From UKL13-2 sp044228625 (GTDB lineage Bacteria; Pseudomonadota; Gammaproteobacteria; Burkholderiales; Usitatibacteraceae), in assembly GCA_044228625.1 (NCBI GenBank), contig JBGAUM010000001.1:42331-106330 (forward strand): a stretch of DNA of 64,000 bases. Direction: 5' to 3'. This document shows, piece by piece, positions 42,405-51,652 of the stretch. Numbering within the stretch: position 1 is the stretch's first letter; every line of letters starts with the position of its first letter. The position numbers were made by a program, and so were the translations under genes. The notes below the pieces were generated by a model, which did no database searches, was not told where the DNA came from, and worked only from the letters and a program-made list of their open reading frames with translations.

Positions 42405-42812
42405 GTGCGCTGGACCCGTGTGTTGTGCGTGTGGCTGGGCATCGTGGTGGCGGAGTCCGTGCATGGCGTACTGCGTCAAATATTCCTGGTACCGAGGATC
42501 GGCGACCTTGCAGCGCGCCAGTGGGGGGTGCTCACCGGTTCGCTGATCATTCTGGTGGTCGCCGTGGCGAGCGATCGCTGGATCGGCGCGCACTCCACGG
42601 GTGATCGATTGAGGGTCGGCGCGCTCTGGACGGTGCTGATCCTGTGTTTTGAAGTCGGTCTTGGCCGCGCGCTGGGCTCGTCTTGGGATCGCATTCTTTC
42701 CGACTACGACCTCACGCGGGGCGGGTACATGCTGTTCGGTTTGTTGGTCCTTCTGCTGTCCCCAGTGCTTGCCGGCGCGATCAAGGCGCGCCTTGGGCAG
42801 CCCACCCACTGA
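42405..42812 (+). CDS. Conserved small membrane protein
   Basis: The 135-residue protein starts at GTG 42405, 11 bases after the ABM gene. It has about four membrane helices (VLCVWLGIVVAESVHGVL, WGVLTGSLIILVVAVAS, RVGALWTVLILCFEVGLGRAL, YMLFGLLVLLLSPVLAGAIKARLG). I recognise no characterised family; the compact layout suggests a small integral protein co-expressed with the ABM protein. The 251 bases downstream to the KAS III gene show nothing clear. Confidence 0.7.
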   Translation: MRWTRVLCVWLGIVVAESVHGVLRQIFLVPRIGDLAARQWGVLTGSLIILVVAVASDRWIGAHSTGDRLRVGALWTVLILCFEVGLGRALGSSWDRILSDYDLTRGGYMLFGLLVLLLSPVLAGAIKARLGQPTH

Positions 42813-43063
42813 CGCCGGGGTGTGCCTTTGGCAGTGTTCGATGCATGAAAGTCCAGAAAGGACGGGCATTTCCACGCACTTTGGCTTTGAAAGGCACGCC
42901 AGTCCTGGAGTTTCACCGCATGTTTGTCCTGAATCCGCGATCCGCGCCCGGAATGTGTCAGGTCAAGCCATCGGTTGGGAATTGCGCGACAATGCGCCTT
43001 CGCTGAAAGCATTCCGCATGAGACGGGACGTCAAATCGACGTGACAAATTCGGAGACCCTACG

Positions 43064-44185
43064 ATGACCTTTGCCGCACTCACAGGCTGGGGAAAGTGCC
43101 TGCCCCCCGCCGTCCTCACCAACGAAGACCTCTCCACGTTCCTGGAGACCAATGACGAATGGATCGTGCAGCGCACGGGCATGAAGGAGAGGCGCGTGTC
43201 GCATGTGCCCGGGCTGACGCTCTCAGCGGTTGCCGCCAAGCGCGCGCTGGCGTGCGCGGGGGTAAAGGCTGAGGAACTCGACCTGATCCTTTACGGGTCC
43301 TGCAGCTTTGACGAACATGTCCCGAACACGGCGTCAGGATTGCAAGTCGCCATTGGCGCCAAGAACGCGGCGGCGATGGATGTCAACACCGCGTGCACCA
43401 GTTTTTTGTATGGCATGTCCACGGCCACCGCGTTCATCAAGTCGGGCGCGGCAAAAAAGGTGCTGGTCATCGGCGTCGAGCACATCTCCAAGTTCATGGA
43501 CTGGCAGAACCGCAATGTGTCGGTGCTTTTTGGCGATGGCGCGGCCGCCGCGGTATTTGAAGCCAGCGACAAGGAAGAAGGCGTCATCGCGGAGAAGCTG
43601 CACTGCTTCGCCGATGCGCGCCAATCCCTGCGGGTCCGGGGCAAAGGCGCGTCGTATGCCAACGTGGGCATTTTTTACGGCGATACGCGTTGGGACTTCG
43701 ATGGGCAGGAGATCTTCAAGAAAGCCGTCACCGGCATGGGCGAGGGCAGCGTTCAGGTCCTCAAGCAGGCGGGCGTGACCATCGATGACGTGGGTTGTAT
43801 CGTGCCGCACCAGGCCAATCTCCGCATCATCGAGGCCGTGGTCAAGCGTGCCGGGGCCACGATGGACAAGGTGCATTTAACAGTCGCCAAGTACGGCAAC
43901 ATGAGCGCGGCCACAGCGCCGGTCGCCTTGGTGGAAGCCTTGGAAGAAGGCAAGATCAAGCCCGGTTCCCTGGTGCTGATTCCGGCGTTTGGGGCTGGCC
44001 TTACCATGTCCGCCCACCTGATTCGTTGGGGCGAGCGCACGACACCAAAAGATGTTTCCGATGCGGAATTGCCCCCTTGCGACAAGACGGCGCTGGATAT
44101 GGTGCGCGAATTGATGGCGTTGAAACAACCGCACAATCGATCCGAAGCGGCGTTGATGGGTGCCAGATTTGTGGAGTCTGCCTGA
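43064..44185 (+). CDS. fabH: Beta-ketoacyl-ACP synthase III family protein
   Basis: The 373-residue thiolase-fold condensing enzyme has the Cys-His-Asn triad: Cys in DVNTACTSFLYG near residue 112, His in IVPHQANLRII, Asn in AKYGNMSAATAPVAL. Upstream landmarks are DEWIVQRTGMKERR and LFGDGAAAAVFEA. It is about 55 residues longer than E. coli FabH because of a C-terminal tail after LIRWGERT, so it may be a specialised KAS III rather than the housekeeping enzyme. No fab or acyl carrier protein genes flank it. GGAG precedes the ATG. Confidence 0.85.
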   Translation: MTFAALTGWGKCLPPAVLTNEDLSTFLETNDEWIVQRTGMKERRVSHVPGLTLSAVAAKRALACAGVKAEELDLILYGSCSFDEHVPNTASGLQVAIGAKNAAAMDVNTACTSFLYGMSTATAFIKSGAAKKVLVIGVEHISKFMDWQNRNVSVLFGDGAAAAVFEASDKEEGVIAEKLHCFADARQSLRVRGKGASYANVGIFYGDTRWDFDGQEIFKKAVTGMGEGSVQVLKQAGVTIDDVGCIVPHQANLRIIEAVVKRAGATMDKVHLTVAKYGNMSAATAPVALVEALEEGKIKPGSLVLIPAFGAGLTMSAHLIRWGERTTPKDVSDAELPPCDKTALDMVRELMALKQPHNRSEAALMGARFVESA

Positions 44186-44209
44186 CGCAATTCGGTTGAT
44201 CACTTCGAT

Positions 44210-44944
44210 TCAGCGATCGTCATACCAATACTTGCGCGCAAATGCCTTGCCGTGTTCTTTGTTGTACAAGACGCGCCAGCCGGCGAGCGGCATTTCAATC
44301 AAGAAGTGCCAGTCGCCGTGCTTGTCGAACTTGCGCGCGGAAGTGATCGCCTTGACCCCGGCGGGGCGGGCAAATCCTTTGCCATGTGCTTTGCCCCAAC
44401 GCTTCATCTCGTGAAGGAACTTCACGTCTTCGGCGTACAGAAGCGTTTCATCGTAGCCGCCGACGGTCTCGAAGTCGGCTCGACGGCAAAACACCACGCC
44501 GGCGTCCATGCGCATCAGCCAAACCAACGGCGTCATGATCGCCCATGTCAGAAAAATGCCGACTGACCATCTTTCGGGCACGACACCTGTTGCGCCGACG
44601 ACCACCCGGGAGGCCGTGAGCGTTTTGTGGATGGCATTGAAAGTCTCGGGATGGATGCGCGAATCCGCATCGATAAAAGCGAGGTAATCGCCGCGCGCGA
44701 CGGCCGCACCGCCGTTGCGGGCAGCTGCGATGGCACGTTTCTCCACCATTGCCACGCGGCATCCGCGCTGCATAGCGATTTCCGCGGTCGAGTCGGTGGA
44801 TGCATTGTCGGCGACAATCACTTCGATGCACCCGGCCCCATCGCAGAAGCGTCCACGTGCGGCATCGACCGAGTCCAGCAGCCTGGGTAACAGGGCCGAC
44901 TCGTTATACGCCGGAATGACCAGCGAAATGCGCGGCGCTGTCAT
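44210..44944 (-). CDS. Family 2 glycosyltransferase
   Basis: The 244-residue protein starts at ATG 44944, overlapping the srkA stop by 4 bases. GT-A features are ISLVIPAYNESALLPRLLDSV, VIVADNASTDSTAEIA, AAARNGGAAVARGDYLAFIDADSRIHPE (DxD) and GGYDETLLYAEDVKFLHEM. It has one hydrophobic segment (SVGIFLTWAIMTPLVWLM). Donor and acceptor are unknown; coupling to SrkA and the exported methyltransferase suggests a common transcript rather than a known pathway. Confidence 0.87.
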   Translation of the reverse strand: MTAPRISLVIPAYNESALLPRLLDSVDAARGRFCDGAGCIEVIVADNASTDSTAEIAMQRGCRVAMVEKRAIAAARNGGAAVARGDYLAFIDADSRIHPETFNAIHKTLTASRVVVGATGVVPERWSVGIFLTWAIMTPLVWLMRMDAGVVFCRRADFETVGGYDETLLYAEDVKFLHEMKRWGKAHGKGFARPAGVKAITSARKFDKHGDWHFLIEMPLAGWRVLYNKEHGKAFARKYWYDDR

Positions 44945-45966
44945 ATCCGTAGCGGCTCTTCTTCCATGGCTGCAACTTGCTCGCGAAGCTCCAGAATGCG
45001 GTCCTGCCAATAACGCTGCGTATTGAACCAGGGAAACGCCAGGGGAAAGGCGGGGTCCTCCCAGCGTTGCGCAAGCCAATACGAATAATGGATGAGCCGC
45101 AACGTTCGCAGCGCCTCCAGCAGGTGGAGTTCGCGCGGGTCCAGTTCTGCAAAATCCTCATAGCCGACCAGAAGATCGCCCAGCTGACGCGTCATCTCGG
45201 CGCGTGTTCCGGAAAGCATCATCCAGAGGTCCTGGATGGCGGGTCCCGTCATGCAGTCGTCGAAGTCGACGAAGTGCGGCCCTTTGTCGGTGTAAAGGAC
45301 GTTGCCGGCATGACAGTCGCCATGAAGCCTGATGTGCCGCACCGGACCCGCGCGTTCGAAAGCCGCCCGCACACCGTCGACAGCAAGGGCCGTAATGCTT
45401 TCCCAAGCGGGGCGAATGTCTGATGGAATGAAGTGGCTGGCCAGCAGCCACTCGCGGGGCTTGACCGCAAAGCGATCGATGGAGAGTTCGGGACGATGAA
45501 CAAACGCAGAGGCGCCGCCGACCGAATGAATGCGCCCCAGAAACCGCCCGATCCATTCCAGAACGTCGGGATTGTCCAACTCCGGCGCGCGTCCACCGCG
45601 ACGCGGGCTCAGCAAGAAGCGAAAGCCGTTGAAGCGGTGCAGCGTGGTGTTCCCCGCCATCAGCGGCGGCACGACAGGGATTTCCGCAGCATCGAGTTCT
45701 TGCGCGAATGCATGTTCCTCATGGATGGCGTCGTCCGTCCATCGCCCCGGCCGGTAGAACTTGGCGATGAGCGGCGCTTCATCCTCAATGCCGATCTGGT
45801 AAACCCGATTTTCGTAACTATTGAGGGCCAGCATGCGGCCGTCACAGCGAAATCCGACGCTTTCAACGGCATCGAGGATGACGTCTGGCGTCAGCGTCGC
45901 ATAAGGGGGTTGTGAAGATTCCGGCTGCACGGGGCATTGTACGGTTTGCGGTGCACGATTCGACAA
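44941..45966 (-). CDS. srkA: Stress response Ser/Thr kinase SrkA (YihE)
   Basis: The 341-residue protein is in the APH/choline-kinase-like fold family to which SrkA belongs. The catalytic loop is RLHGDCHAGNVLY, the metal-binding segment HFVDFDDCMTGPAIQDLWMML, and the N-lobe has LNSYENRVYQIGIEDE. In E. coli SrkA counteracts MazEF-mediated death under stress. It is the middle gene of a three-gene minus-strand row. Confidence 0.9.
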   Translation of the reverse strand: MSNRAPQTVQCPVQPESSQPPYATLTPDVILDAVESVGFRCDGRMLALNSYENRVYQIGIEDEAPLIAKFYRPGRWTDDAIHEEHAFAQELDAAEIPVVPPLMAGNTTLHRFNGFRFLLSPRRGGRAPELDNPDVLEWIGRFLGRIHSVGGASAFVHRPELSIDRFAVKPREWLLASHFIPSDIRPAWESITALAVDGVRAAFERAGPVRHIRLHGDCHAGNVLYTDKGPHFVDFDDCMTGPAIQDLWMMLSGTRAEMTRQLGDLLVGYEDFAELDPRELHLLEALRTLRLIHYSYWLAQRWEDPAFPLAFPWFNTQRYWQDRILELREQVAAMEEEPLRI

Positions 45967-45969
45967 ACC

Positions 45970-46767
45970 TTACGGCGTGCACCACTCCCGGCGCCATTCG
46001 CCGGCCACCGATCCTGGCAACGCAAAGACGAGTCGCCCTTGTTGGAGGGTGCCCTCGCCAAGGTTGGTGCGGATCGAATAGCCGTCCACTCTTCCTTCAA
46101 TGGGCACCTTGCCAAAAGTGCCCTCGATGCGCTGATGGCGTTGGCGGATCGTGATCGTCGCTTGGCCCTTGCGCTGTTCGCACCACATGCCTTCGATCCT
46201 TGCGGGCACGGTCCAGCGCATGATGCGGCTCGACTTGTTGACCCCCAAGGGCTTGTCGGGGACCGGGATCGTGACTTCCTCATCGGGCACCCAGTCGCCC
46301 ATGTCCCAGTCGTGCGAGACGATTCTCGTGCCCGGTACCAACGCCAGCAATCGCGGGCGGAGCAGCATGTTGACGTCGGGCAGGAGATACATCGTGATGA
46401 CGGTCGCTTGCGAGAGGTCGGTCTTGAAGAGATCCTGATCCCGGAATTCCGCGCGGGCGGCGACACCGGCCTTTTGCGCATTTGTGCGGCTGAGTTTCAC
46501 GAGCTTTGGGTCGATCTCGACCCCAAGGCCGCGCGCGCCATGCTTGAGTGCAGCGAGGATCACGATGCGCCCGTCGCCGGAGCCCAGGTCGATCACATAG
46601 TCTTTCGGGCCAACCCTTGCGAGCTTGAGCATCATTTCGGTGACCGCTGGCGGGGACACCACGAACGGCACGTCGGTGTCCAGGACTTGCGCGTGTGCTG
46701 GGGCCGCCACAAATACGGCGAGCGCCAGACCGGTTGGTAAGCCAAATGTTGTTGGGGCAACGCGCAT
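45970..46767 (-). CDS. SAM-dependent methyltransferase with signal peptide
   Basis: The 265-residue protein starts at ATG 46767 with a Sec-like signal (TGLALAVFVAAPAHAQ) followed by VPFVVSPPAVTEMMLKLARV. The methyltransferase motif I is VIDLGSGDGRIVILAAL, motif II VEIDPKL, and VSHDWDMGDWVPDEE follows. A C-terminal beta domain (GQATITIRQRHQRIEGTFGKVPIEGRV) extends past the catalytic fold. Proteins of this type are common in betaproteobacteria, yet a periplasmic location leaves the SAM supply unexplained. The longer in-frame start at 46821 would hide the signal. It ends 3 bases before the srkA start. Confidence 0.85.
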   Translation of the reverse strand: MRVAPTTFGLPTGLALAVFVAAPAHAQVLDTDVPFVVSPPAVTEMMLKLARVGPKDYVIDLGSGDGRIVILAALKHGARGLGVEIDPKLVKLSRTNAQKAGVAARAEFRDQDLFKTDLSQATVITMYLLPDVNMLLRPRLLALVPGTRIVSHDWDMGDWVPDEEVTIPVPDKPLGVNKSSRIMRWTVPARIEGMWCEQRKGQATITIRQRHQRIEGTFGKVPIEGRVDGYSIRTNLGEGTLQQGRLVFALPGSVAGEWRREWCTP

Positions 46768-46931
46768 TCGGACATCATACGGCAAGTCCTTGTAAGCCCT
46801 GCCAAACCCAAGAACTGGCAAGGGATCTGGCGCAATATTCAGCCAAACGCCGCACCAGTTCTGGAGTTTTGCCGTCGGGTGCTATGAAGGAAACAGGCTA
46901 AAATGCGCGCTCCGAATTTGAGGTCACCAAC

Positions 46932-48332
46932 ATGTCTCATTTGAGTTGTGTCGCCATATTGGGCGGCCATGCCCCGGCCGATGCGCCGGTCACCATCAAG
47001 GGATGGGTCAAGACCCGCCGCGATTCCAAGGCCGGCATTTCGTTTGTCGCGGTATCTGACGGCTCATGCTTCCACCCAGTGCAGGTGGTCGCGCCCAACA
47101 CCTTGTCCAATTACGCGAGTGAAGTGCAGCACTTGACTGCCGGTTGCGCGGTGGAGGCCACGGGCATGATTGTGCCGTCGCCCGCGAAGGGACAGCCCTT
47201 TGAGATGCAGGCCACCGCCATCAAGGTGGTCGGATGGGTCGAGGACCCGGACACCTATCCGATCCAGCCCAAGCCGCACACGATGGAATTCCTGCGCGAG
47301 GTGGCACACCTGCGCCCGCGGACCAACGTGATCGGCGCCGCCACCCGCGTCCGCCACACCATTGCCTCGGCCATCCATCGCTTCATGCACGAGCAGGGAT
47401 ACCTTTGGATCAATACGCCGATCATCACGGCGTCAGACGCCGAAGGGGCGGGCGAACTGTTCCGCGTCTCCACCCTGGACCTCATGAACTTGCCGCGCAC
47501 GGAGGCGGGCAAGGTGGATTTCTCGCAGGATTTTTTCGGGCGTGAGGCGTTCCTCACCGTGTCCGGACAGCTCAATGTCGAAACCTATTGCATGGCGCTG
47601 TCCAAGGTCTACACTTTCGGGCCGACGTTTCGCGCCGAGAATTCCAACACCTCGCGCCACTTGGCCGAGTTCTGGATGATCGAGCCCGAAATCGCCTTTG
47701 CCGATCTCTCCGACGACGCCACGCTGGCCGAAGGCATGTTGAAAGCCATCATCAACACCGTGCTCAAAGAACGCCCGGACGATATGGCGTTCTTTGAGGA
47801 ACGCATTGAAAAAGGCCTGCTGGCCAAGCTTGAGAACATCGTCAAAAGCGAATTCACGCGCATGGACTATGCGGAGGCGATTCGCATCCTCGAGTCGTCG
47901 AAGGAGAAATTTGAATATCCGGTGAAGTGGGGGACCGACCTCCAATCCGAGCATGAACGTTACCTTGCCGAGAAACACGTCAAGGGTCCCGTCGTCCTGA
48001 TGAATTACCCGAAGGAAATCAAGGCGTTTTACATGCGCCTGAACGACGATGGCAGAACCGTCGCGGCGATGGACGTCCTGGCGCCGGGCATCGGTGAAAT
48101 CATCGGTGGATCGCAGCGCGAAGAGCGCTTGGATGTGCTCGACGCACGCATGACTGAGTGCGGGCTCGACCCGGCGCATTACAGTTGGTATCGCGATCTA
48201 CGCCGCTACGGCACCGTGCCGCACGCGGGGTTTGGATTAGGGTTTGAGCGCACGGTGAGCTATGTCACCGGGCTATCGAACGTGCGGGATGTGATCCCGT
48301 TCCCGAGGACGCCGGGCAGCGCGCGGTACTAA
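46932..48332 (+). CDS. asnS: Asparaginyl-tRNA synthetase
   Basis: The 466-residue class IIb synthetase has an N-terminal OB-fold anticodon-binding domain (ITIKGWVKTRRDSKAGISFVAVSDGS form), then the catalytic domain. Motif 2 is FRAENSNTSRHLAEFWMIEPE, and motif 3 is GFGLGFERTVSYVTGLSNVRDVIPFPRTPG. The tail FPRTPG and the FYMR...RTVAAMDVLAPGIGEIIGGSQREERLD segment are typical of AsnRS rather than AspRS. A GAGGT ribosome site precedes the ATG by seven bases. Confidence 0.97.
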   Translation: MSHLSCVAILGGHAPADAPVTIKGWVKTRRDSKAGISFVAVSDGSCFHPVQVVAPNTLSNYASEVQHLTAGCAVEATGMIVPSPAKGQPFEMQATAIKVVGWVEDPDTYPIQPKPHTMEFLREVAHLRPRTNVIGAATRVRHTIASAIHRFMHEQGYLWINTPIITASDAEGAGELFRVSTLDLMNLPRTEAGKVDFSQDFFGREAFLTVSGQLNVETYCMALSKVYTFGPTFRAENSNTSRHLAEFWMIEPEIAFADLSDDATLAEGMLKAIINTVLKERPDDMAFFEERIEKGLLAKLENIVKSEFTRMDYAEAIRILESSKEKFEYPVKWGTDLQSEHERYLAEKHVKGPVVLMNYPKEIKAFYMRLNDDGRTVAAMDVLAPGIGEIIGGSQREERLDVLDARMTECGLDPAHYSWYRDLRRYGTVPHAGFGLGFERTVSYVTGLSNVRDVIPFPRTPGSARY

Positions 48333-48374
48333 GTCGCCGCCTCGATCAGATCGCTCAATTCTCACGCAAGCCTG

Positions 48375-49037
48375 ATGCCTCTCCAAGACAAGAACCTTGA
48401 ATCGCTGTTTGCCAACAATCGCGCATGGGCGGAACGCATTCAGCGCGAGCAACCCGGCTTCTTCAGCAAGCTTGCGAAGCAGCAGTCGCCCAAGTTTCTC
48501 TGGATTGGCTGTTCGGATTCGCGCGTGCCCGCCAACGAAATCGTGGGGTTGATGCCTGGCGAAGTGTTTGTCCACCGGAACATCGCCAATGTGGTCGTGC
48601 ACACCGACCTGAACTGCCTGTCGGTCATCCAGTTCGCGGTTGACGTCCTGAAGATCGAGCACATCATCGTCGTGGGCCATTACCAGTGCGCCGGCGTTCG
48701 GGCTGCATTGTTTGGCGACCGGATCGGGCTCGCTGACAACTGGCTGCATCACGTGCACGATGTGCGCGACAAGCATGTCGAAGCACTGAAGAAAATCGGC
48801 CTGGCGGATTCCCGTACCGACTTGCTCTGCGAACTAAACGTGGTCGAGCAGGTGGCCAATGTGTGCCAGACCACGATTGTGCGCGACGCCTGGGAGCGCG
48901 GCCAGGAGTTGGCCGTGCACGGCTGGATCTATGGCCTGCGCGACGGGCTGTTGAGCGACCTCGGCGTCACCGTGGCCAGTCGCGATGAGGCCTCAGGCGT
49001 TTGCGCAGAGGCCATCAAGGGCCGGTCAACGGTGTAA
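48375..49037 (+). CDS. can: Beta-class carbonic anhydrase
   Basis: The 220-residue enzyme interconverts CO2 and bicarbonate. Zinc ligands are in IGCSDSRVPAN (Cys and Asp) and VVGHYQCAGVRAAL (His and Cys), as in Can/CynT2. N-terminal FFSKLAKQQSPKFLWIGCSDSR and C-terminal VHGWIYGLRDGLLSDLGV are typical. Its 3' end overlaps thpR by 23 bases tail-to-tail. It starts 42 bases after asnS and may be read through from it. Confidence 0.94.
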   Translation: MPLQDKNLESLFANNRAWAERIQREQPGFFSKLAKQQSPKFLWIGCSDSRVPANEIVGLMPGEVFVHRNIANVVVHTDLNCLSVIQFAVDVLKIEHIIVVGHYQCAGVRAALFGDRIGLADNWLHHVHDVRDKHVEALKKIGLADSRTDLLCELNVVEQVANVCQTTIVRDAWERGQELAVHGWIYGLRDGLLSDLGVTVASRDEASGVCAEAIKGRSTV

Positions 49038-49560
49038 TCGCTCGCGACGCCAACGGCCAGTACTTCAATACGCGGTACATCGGCCCGCTGGGCGTCTGAC
49101 GCGAATCGACCAGCACAAAACTTTCCACCGGCCACTCGATGGGCGGAACTGCGGCGGGGGATGGGTAGTGCACACAATTCCGCACGACCGTCACGTGCGG
49201 CATGAAGGGCTGGTCATCCAACACAAACCCTGCTTGGGTGACCTCGTTGCGCAACATGTCAAACAGGTGAATAAGTTCGGCCGGCCACTCTGTGGAACCC
49301 AGCCACGCAAGCCGCGCGCGCTTGAAGTGACTGACCGCATCGATCCTGAGTGAAAACTCCGAAGCGCGAACACGATCGCCGCAAGACAGCAATGTGGGGA
49401 CTTTCAGTTCATTGGCTTCACCGATGAACGCCAAGGTCAGGTGGAGGGTCGCCGGCAACATGGGCCGGCCGCCATAGGCAAAGGCGATGGCGTCCCGCCG
49501 TGCGGCGAGTGCATCGCGCACCGCATCGTCTGGCCAGAGAGCAAAGAACAGGCGGGGCAT
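49015..49560 (-). CDS. thpR: RNA 2',3'-cyclic phosphodiesterase
   Basis: The 181-residue 2H phosphoesterase contains both HxTx motifs, HLTLAFIG near residue 39 and HVTVVRN near residue 126. It starts MPRLFFALWPDDAVRDAL, the standard family beginning. It hydrolyses 2',3'-cyclic termini or ligates tRNA halves in vitro. The 75 bases upstream, towards the peptide transporter, show nothing special. Confidence 0.92.
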   Translation of the reverse strand: MPRLFFALWPDDAVRDALAARRDAIAFAYGGRPMLPATLHLTLAFIGEANELKVPTLLSCGDRVRASEFSLRIDAVSHFKRARLAWLGSTEWPAELIHLFDMLRNEVTQAGFVLDDQPFMPHVTVVRNCVHYPSPAAVPPIEWPVESFVLVDSRQTPSGPMYRVLKYWPLASRAITPLTGP

Positions 49561-49635
49561 GAGAAAACATTGTGCCTGAGTCCTGCCGCGGCTGCGAAAT
49601 CAGATCCCAACAGCAAATGCTGGCGCAGACGACCG

Positions 49636-50655
49636 CTAGGCTGCCAATTTGATGGTGATGCGCTTTTCCTCGACCGCGTGGCATGCCACCGCGCCGCCAT
49701 CAGGCTGATCGATCAACGCCGGGCGTTCGGTCTTGCAACGCTCATTGGCATGCGGACAACGCGGATGGAAGGTGCATCCGGGCGGCGGGTTCAGCGGATT
49801 GGGGACTTCGCCGGCGACCGGTGTGCGGGACTTGCCCGTCATCTTTAGATCGGGAATCGCCGACTGCAGCATCTGCGTGTAGGGATGCAGCGGCCGCTGG
49901 AATATCTTTTTGGTTTCCGCAATTTCGACCAGTCTGCCAAGGTACATTACGCCGACCCGATCGGAAATGTGCGAGACCACCGCCAGGTTGTGCGAGATAA
50001 AGAGGTAGGTCAGCCCGAATTCGCGCTGCAGGTCCTTCATCAGGTTCAGGATTTGCGCCTGCACTGAAACGTCGAGCGCCGAAGTGGGCTCGTCACAGAT
50101 GAGGAACTCGGGGTTCGAGGACAGCGCGCGGGCAATCGATATGCGCTGCCTTTGGCCACCGGAAAACTCGTGCGGAAATTTTTCAGAATCCAGCGGAGAC
50201 AATCCCACTTGCATCAACAACTGGTCGACACGCGCCTTGAGCGCCGCTGCGTCTGAAATCAGTCCATGGGTGACGATCGGTTCAGCCACGATCTTGCCCA
50301 CGCGCCAGCGGGGATTCAGGCTTGCATACGGATCCTGGAAAATCATCTGGAACCGCTTGCGATGCTTGTTGCGCACTTCCGGGTCTGCAAGGTCCTCGCC
50401 ATCGAAAAAAATATGACCCGCGGTGGGGGAATACAGCCCGCAGATGACGCGCGCGACGGTCGATTTTCCACAGCCCGATTCGCCCACCAAGGCAAGCGTC
50501 TCCCCTTTGTTGATGGTAAAGCTCACGCCATCCACCGCTTTCAGAAAGACTTTCGGCTGCTTTTCGAGGACCCGATTGAGCCAAGGCTTGGAGACATCAA
50601 AATCGCGCGCGATGTCCCGCACGTCGACCAGGACACTCTTGTCAGTCGTACTCAT
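49636..50655 (-). CDS. Peptide ABC transporter ATP-binding protein (OppF/DppF-like)
   Basis: The 339-residue ATPase has Walker A GESGCGKSTVARVI near residue 60, signature FSGGQRQRISIARAL, Walker B FLICDEPTSALDVS and the switch His (LFISHNLAVV). The C-terminal Cys-rich motif CTFHPRCPHANERC binds an iron-sulfur cluster in OppF/DppF relatives. The last gene of the five-gene transporter, overlapping the companion ATPase by 4 bases. Confidence 0.92.
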   Translation of the reverse strand: MSTTDKSVLVDVRDIARDFDVSKPWLNRVLEKQPKVFLKAVDGVSFTINKGETLALVGESGCGKSTVARVICGLYSPTAGHIFFDGEDLADPEVRNKHRKRFQMIFQDPYASLNPRWRVGKIVAEPIVTHGLISDAAALKARVDQLLMQVGLSPLDSEKFPHEFSGGQRQRISIARALSSNPEFLICDEPTSALDVSVQAQILNLMKDLQREFGLTYLFISHNLAVVSHISDRVGVMYLGRLVEIAETKKIFQRPLHPYTQMLQSAIPDLKMTGKSRTPVAGEVPNPLNPPPGCTFHPRCPHANERCKTERPALIDQPDGGAVACHAVEEKRITIKLAA

Positions 50656-51650
50656 GCCGGCACCTTTTCTTTTCCCGCTGCGTGCAGCCAGCAGGCGGCT
50701 CTTGTCTTTCCAGCGACGAGCAAGTCCGGCCGTTCAGTCGTGCAGCGCCCTCCCGGCACGCCATCCTTTTTCGTGCAACGCGGGTTGAATGCGCACCCGT
50801 CCGGGATGGCATTCAATCGCGGCATGGACCCGTCGATTTGCGCCAGCCGCGCATTGTCGTCTCCCACCGCCGGAATCGCGCCCATCAGTCCCACCGTATA
50901 GGGATGTTGCGGGGAATGAATGACTTCCGCGACCGGACCTATTTCGGCGACCCTGCCAGCGTACATCACTGCAACTCGGTCCGCCGTTTCAGCGATGACG
51001 CCCATGTCGTGCGTGACCAGCATGACGGCGGTGCCGTGCTCCCTGCAAAGCTTTTTGAGCAGCGTGATGATCTGCGCCTGGATGGAAACATCCAACGCGG
51101 TGGTGGGCTCGTCGGCGATGATCAGTTTTGGTTGCGCAGCGAGGGCCAGAGAGATCACGACGCGCTGGCGCATGCCCCCTGAGAACTGATGGGGATAGTG
51201 ATCGATGCGGCGGTCGGCCGCGGGAATCCCGACTTCCTGCAACAGGGCAATCGCGCGGTCCCTTGCCTCGCTTTCGCTGACGTTCAAATGCGTGATGATG
51301 GTCTCGGTGATCTGCCGCCCGATGGTGTACAGCGGGTTGAGGGACGTCAACGGATCCTGGAAGATTGCGCCGATCTCGCGGCCGCGAACCTTGCGAATTT
51401 CGTCAAATGGCAGATTGTCGATGCGTCGACCGTTGAGCAGGATCTCCCCGGACGCGATGCGTCCCGGCGGCTCCAGCAAGCCGATGATGGCGGCGCCCGT
51501 GAGTGATTTCCCGGCGCCAGACTCCCCCACGACGCCGAGCACCTCGCCGGGCGCAATGTCGAAGCTGACGTCATCGACCGCGCGAAGCAGGCCGCGCCGC
51601 GTGGGAAATTCAATCTTGAGGTTCTTGACCTGGAGGAGCGGCGTGGTCAT
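50652..51650 (-). CDS. Peptide ABC transporter ATP-binding protein (OppD/DppD-like)
   Basis: The 332-residue ATPase starts at ATG 51650 (a longer frame to 51758 runs into the permease gene). Walker A is GESGAGKSLTGAAI, signature FSGGMRQRVVISLAL, Walker B LIIADEPTTALDVS, switch His VTHDMGV. Its C-terminal motif CAFNPRCTKKDGVPGGRC matches the Cys-rich tail of DppD. Works with the DppF-type partner as a heterodimer. Confidence 0.92.
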   Translation of the reverse strand: MTTPLLQVKNLKIEFPTRRGLLRAVDDVSFDIAPGEVLGVVGESGAGKSLTGAAIIGLLEPPGRIASGEILLNGRRIDNLPFDEIRKVRGREIGAIFQDPLTSLNPLYTIGRQITETIITHLNVSESEARDRAIALLQEVGIPAADRRIDHYPHQFSGGMRQRVVISLALAAQPKLIIADEPTTALDVSIQAQIITLLKKLCREHGTAVMLVTHDMGVIAETADRVAVMYAGRVAEIGPVAEVIHSPQHPYTVGLMGAIPAVGDDNARLAQIDGSMPRLNAIPDGCAFNPRCTKKDGVPGGRCTTERPDLLVAGKTRAACWLHAAGKEKVPA

Positions 51651-51652
51651 TG

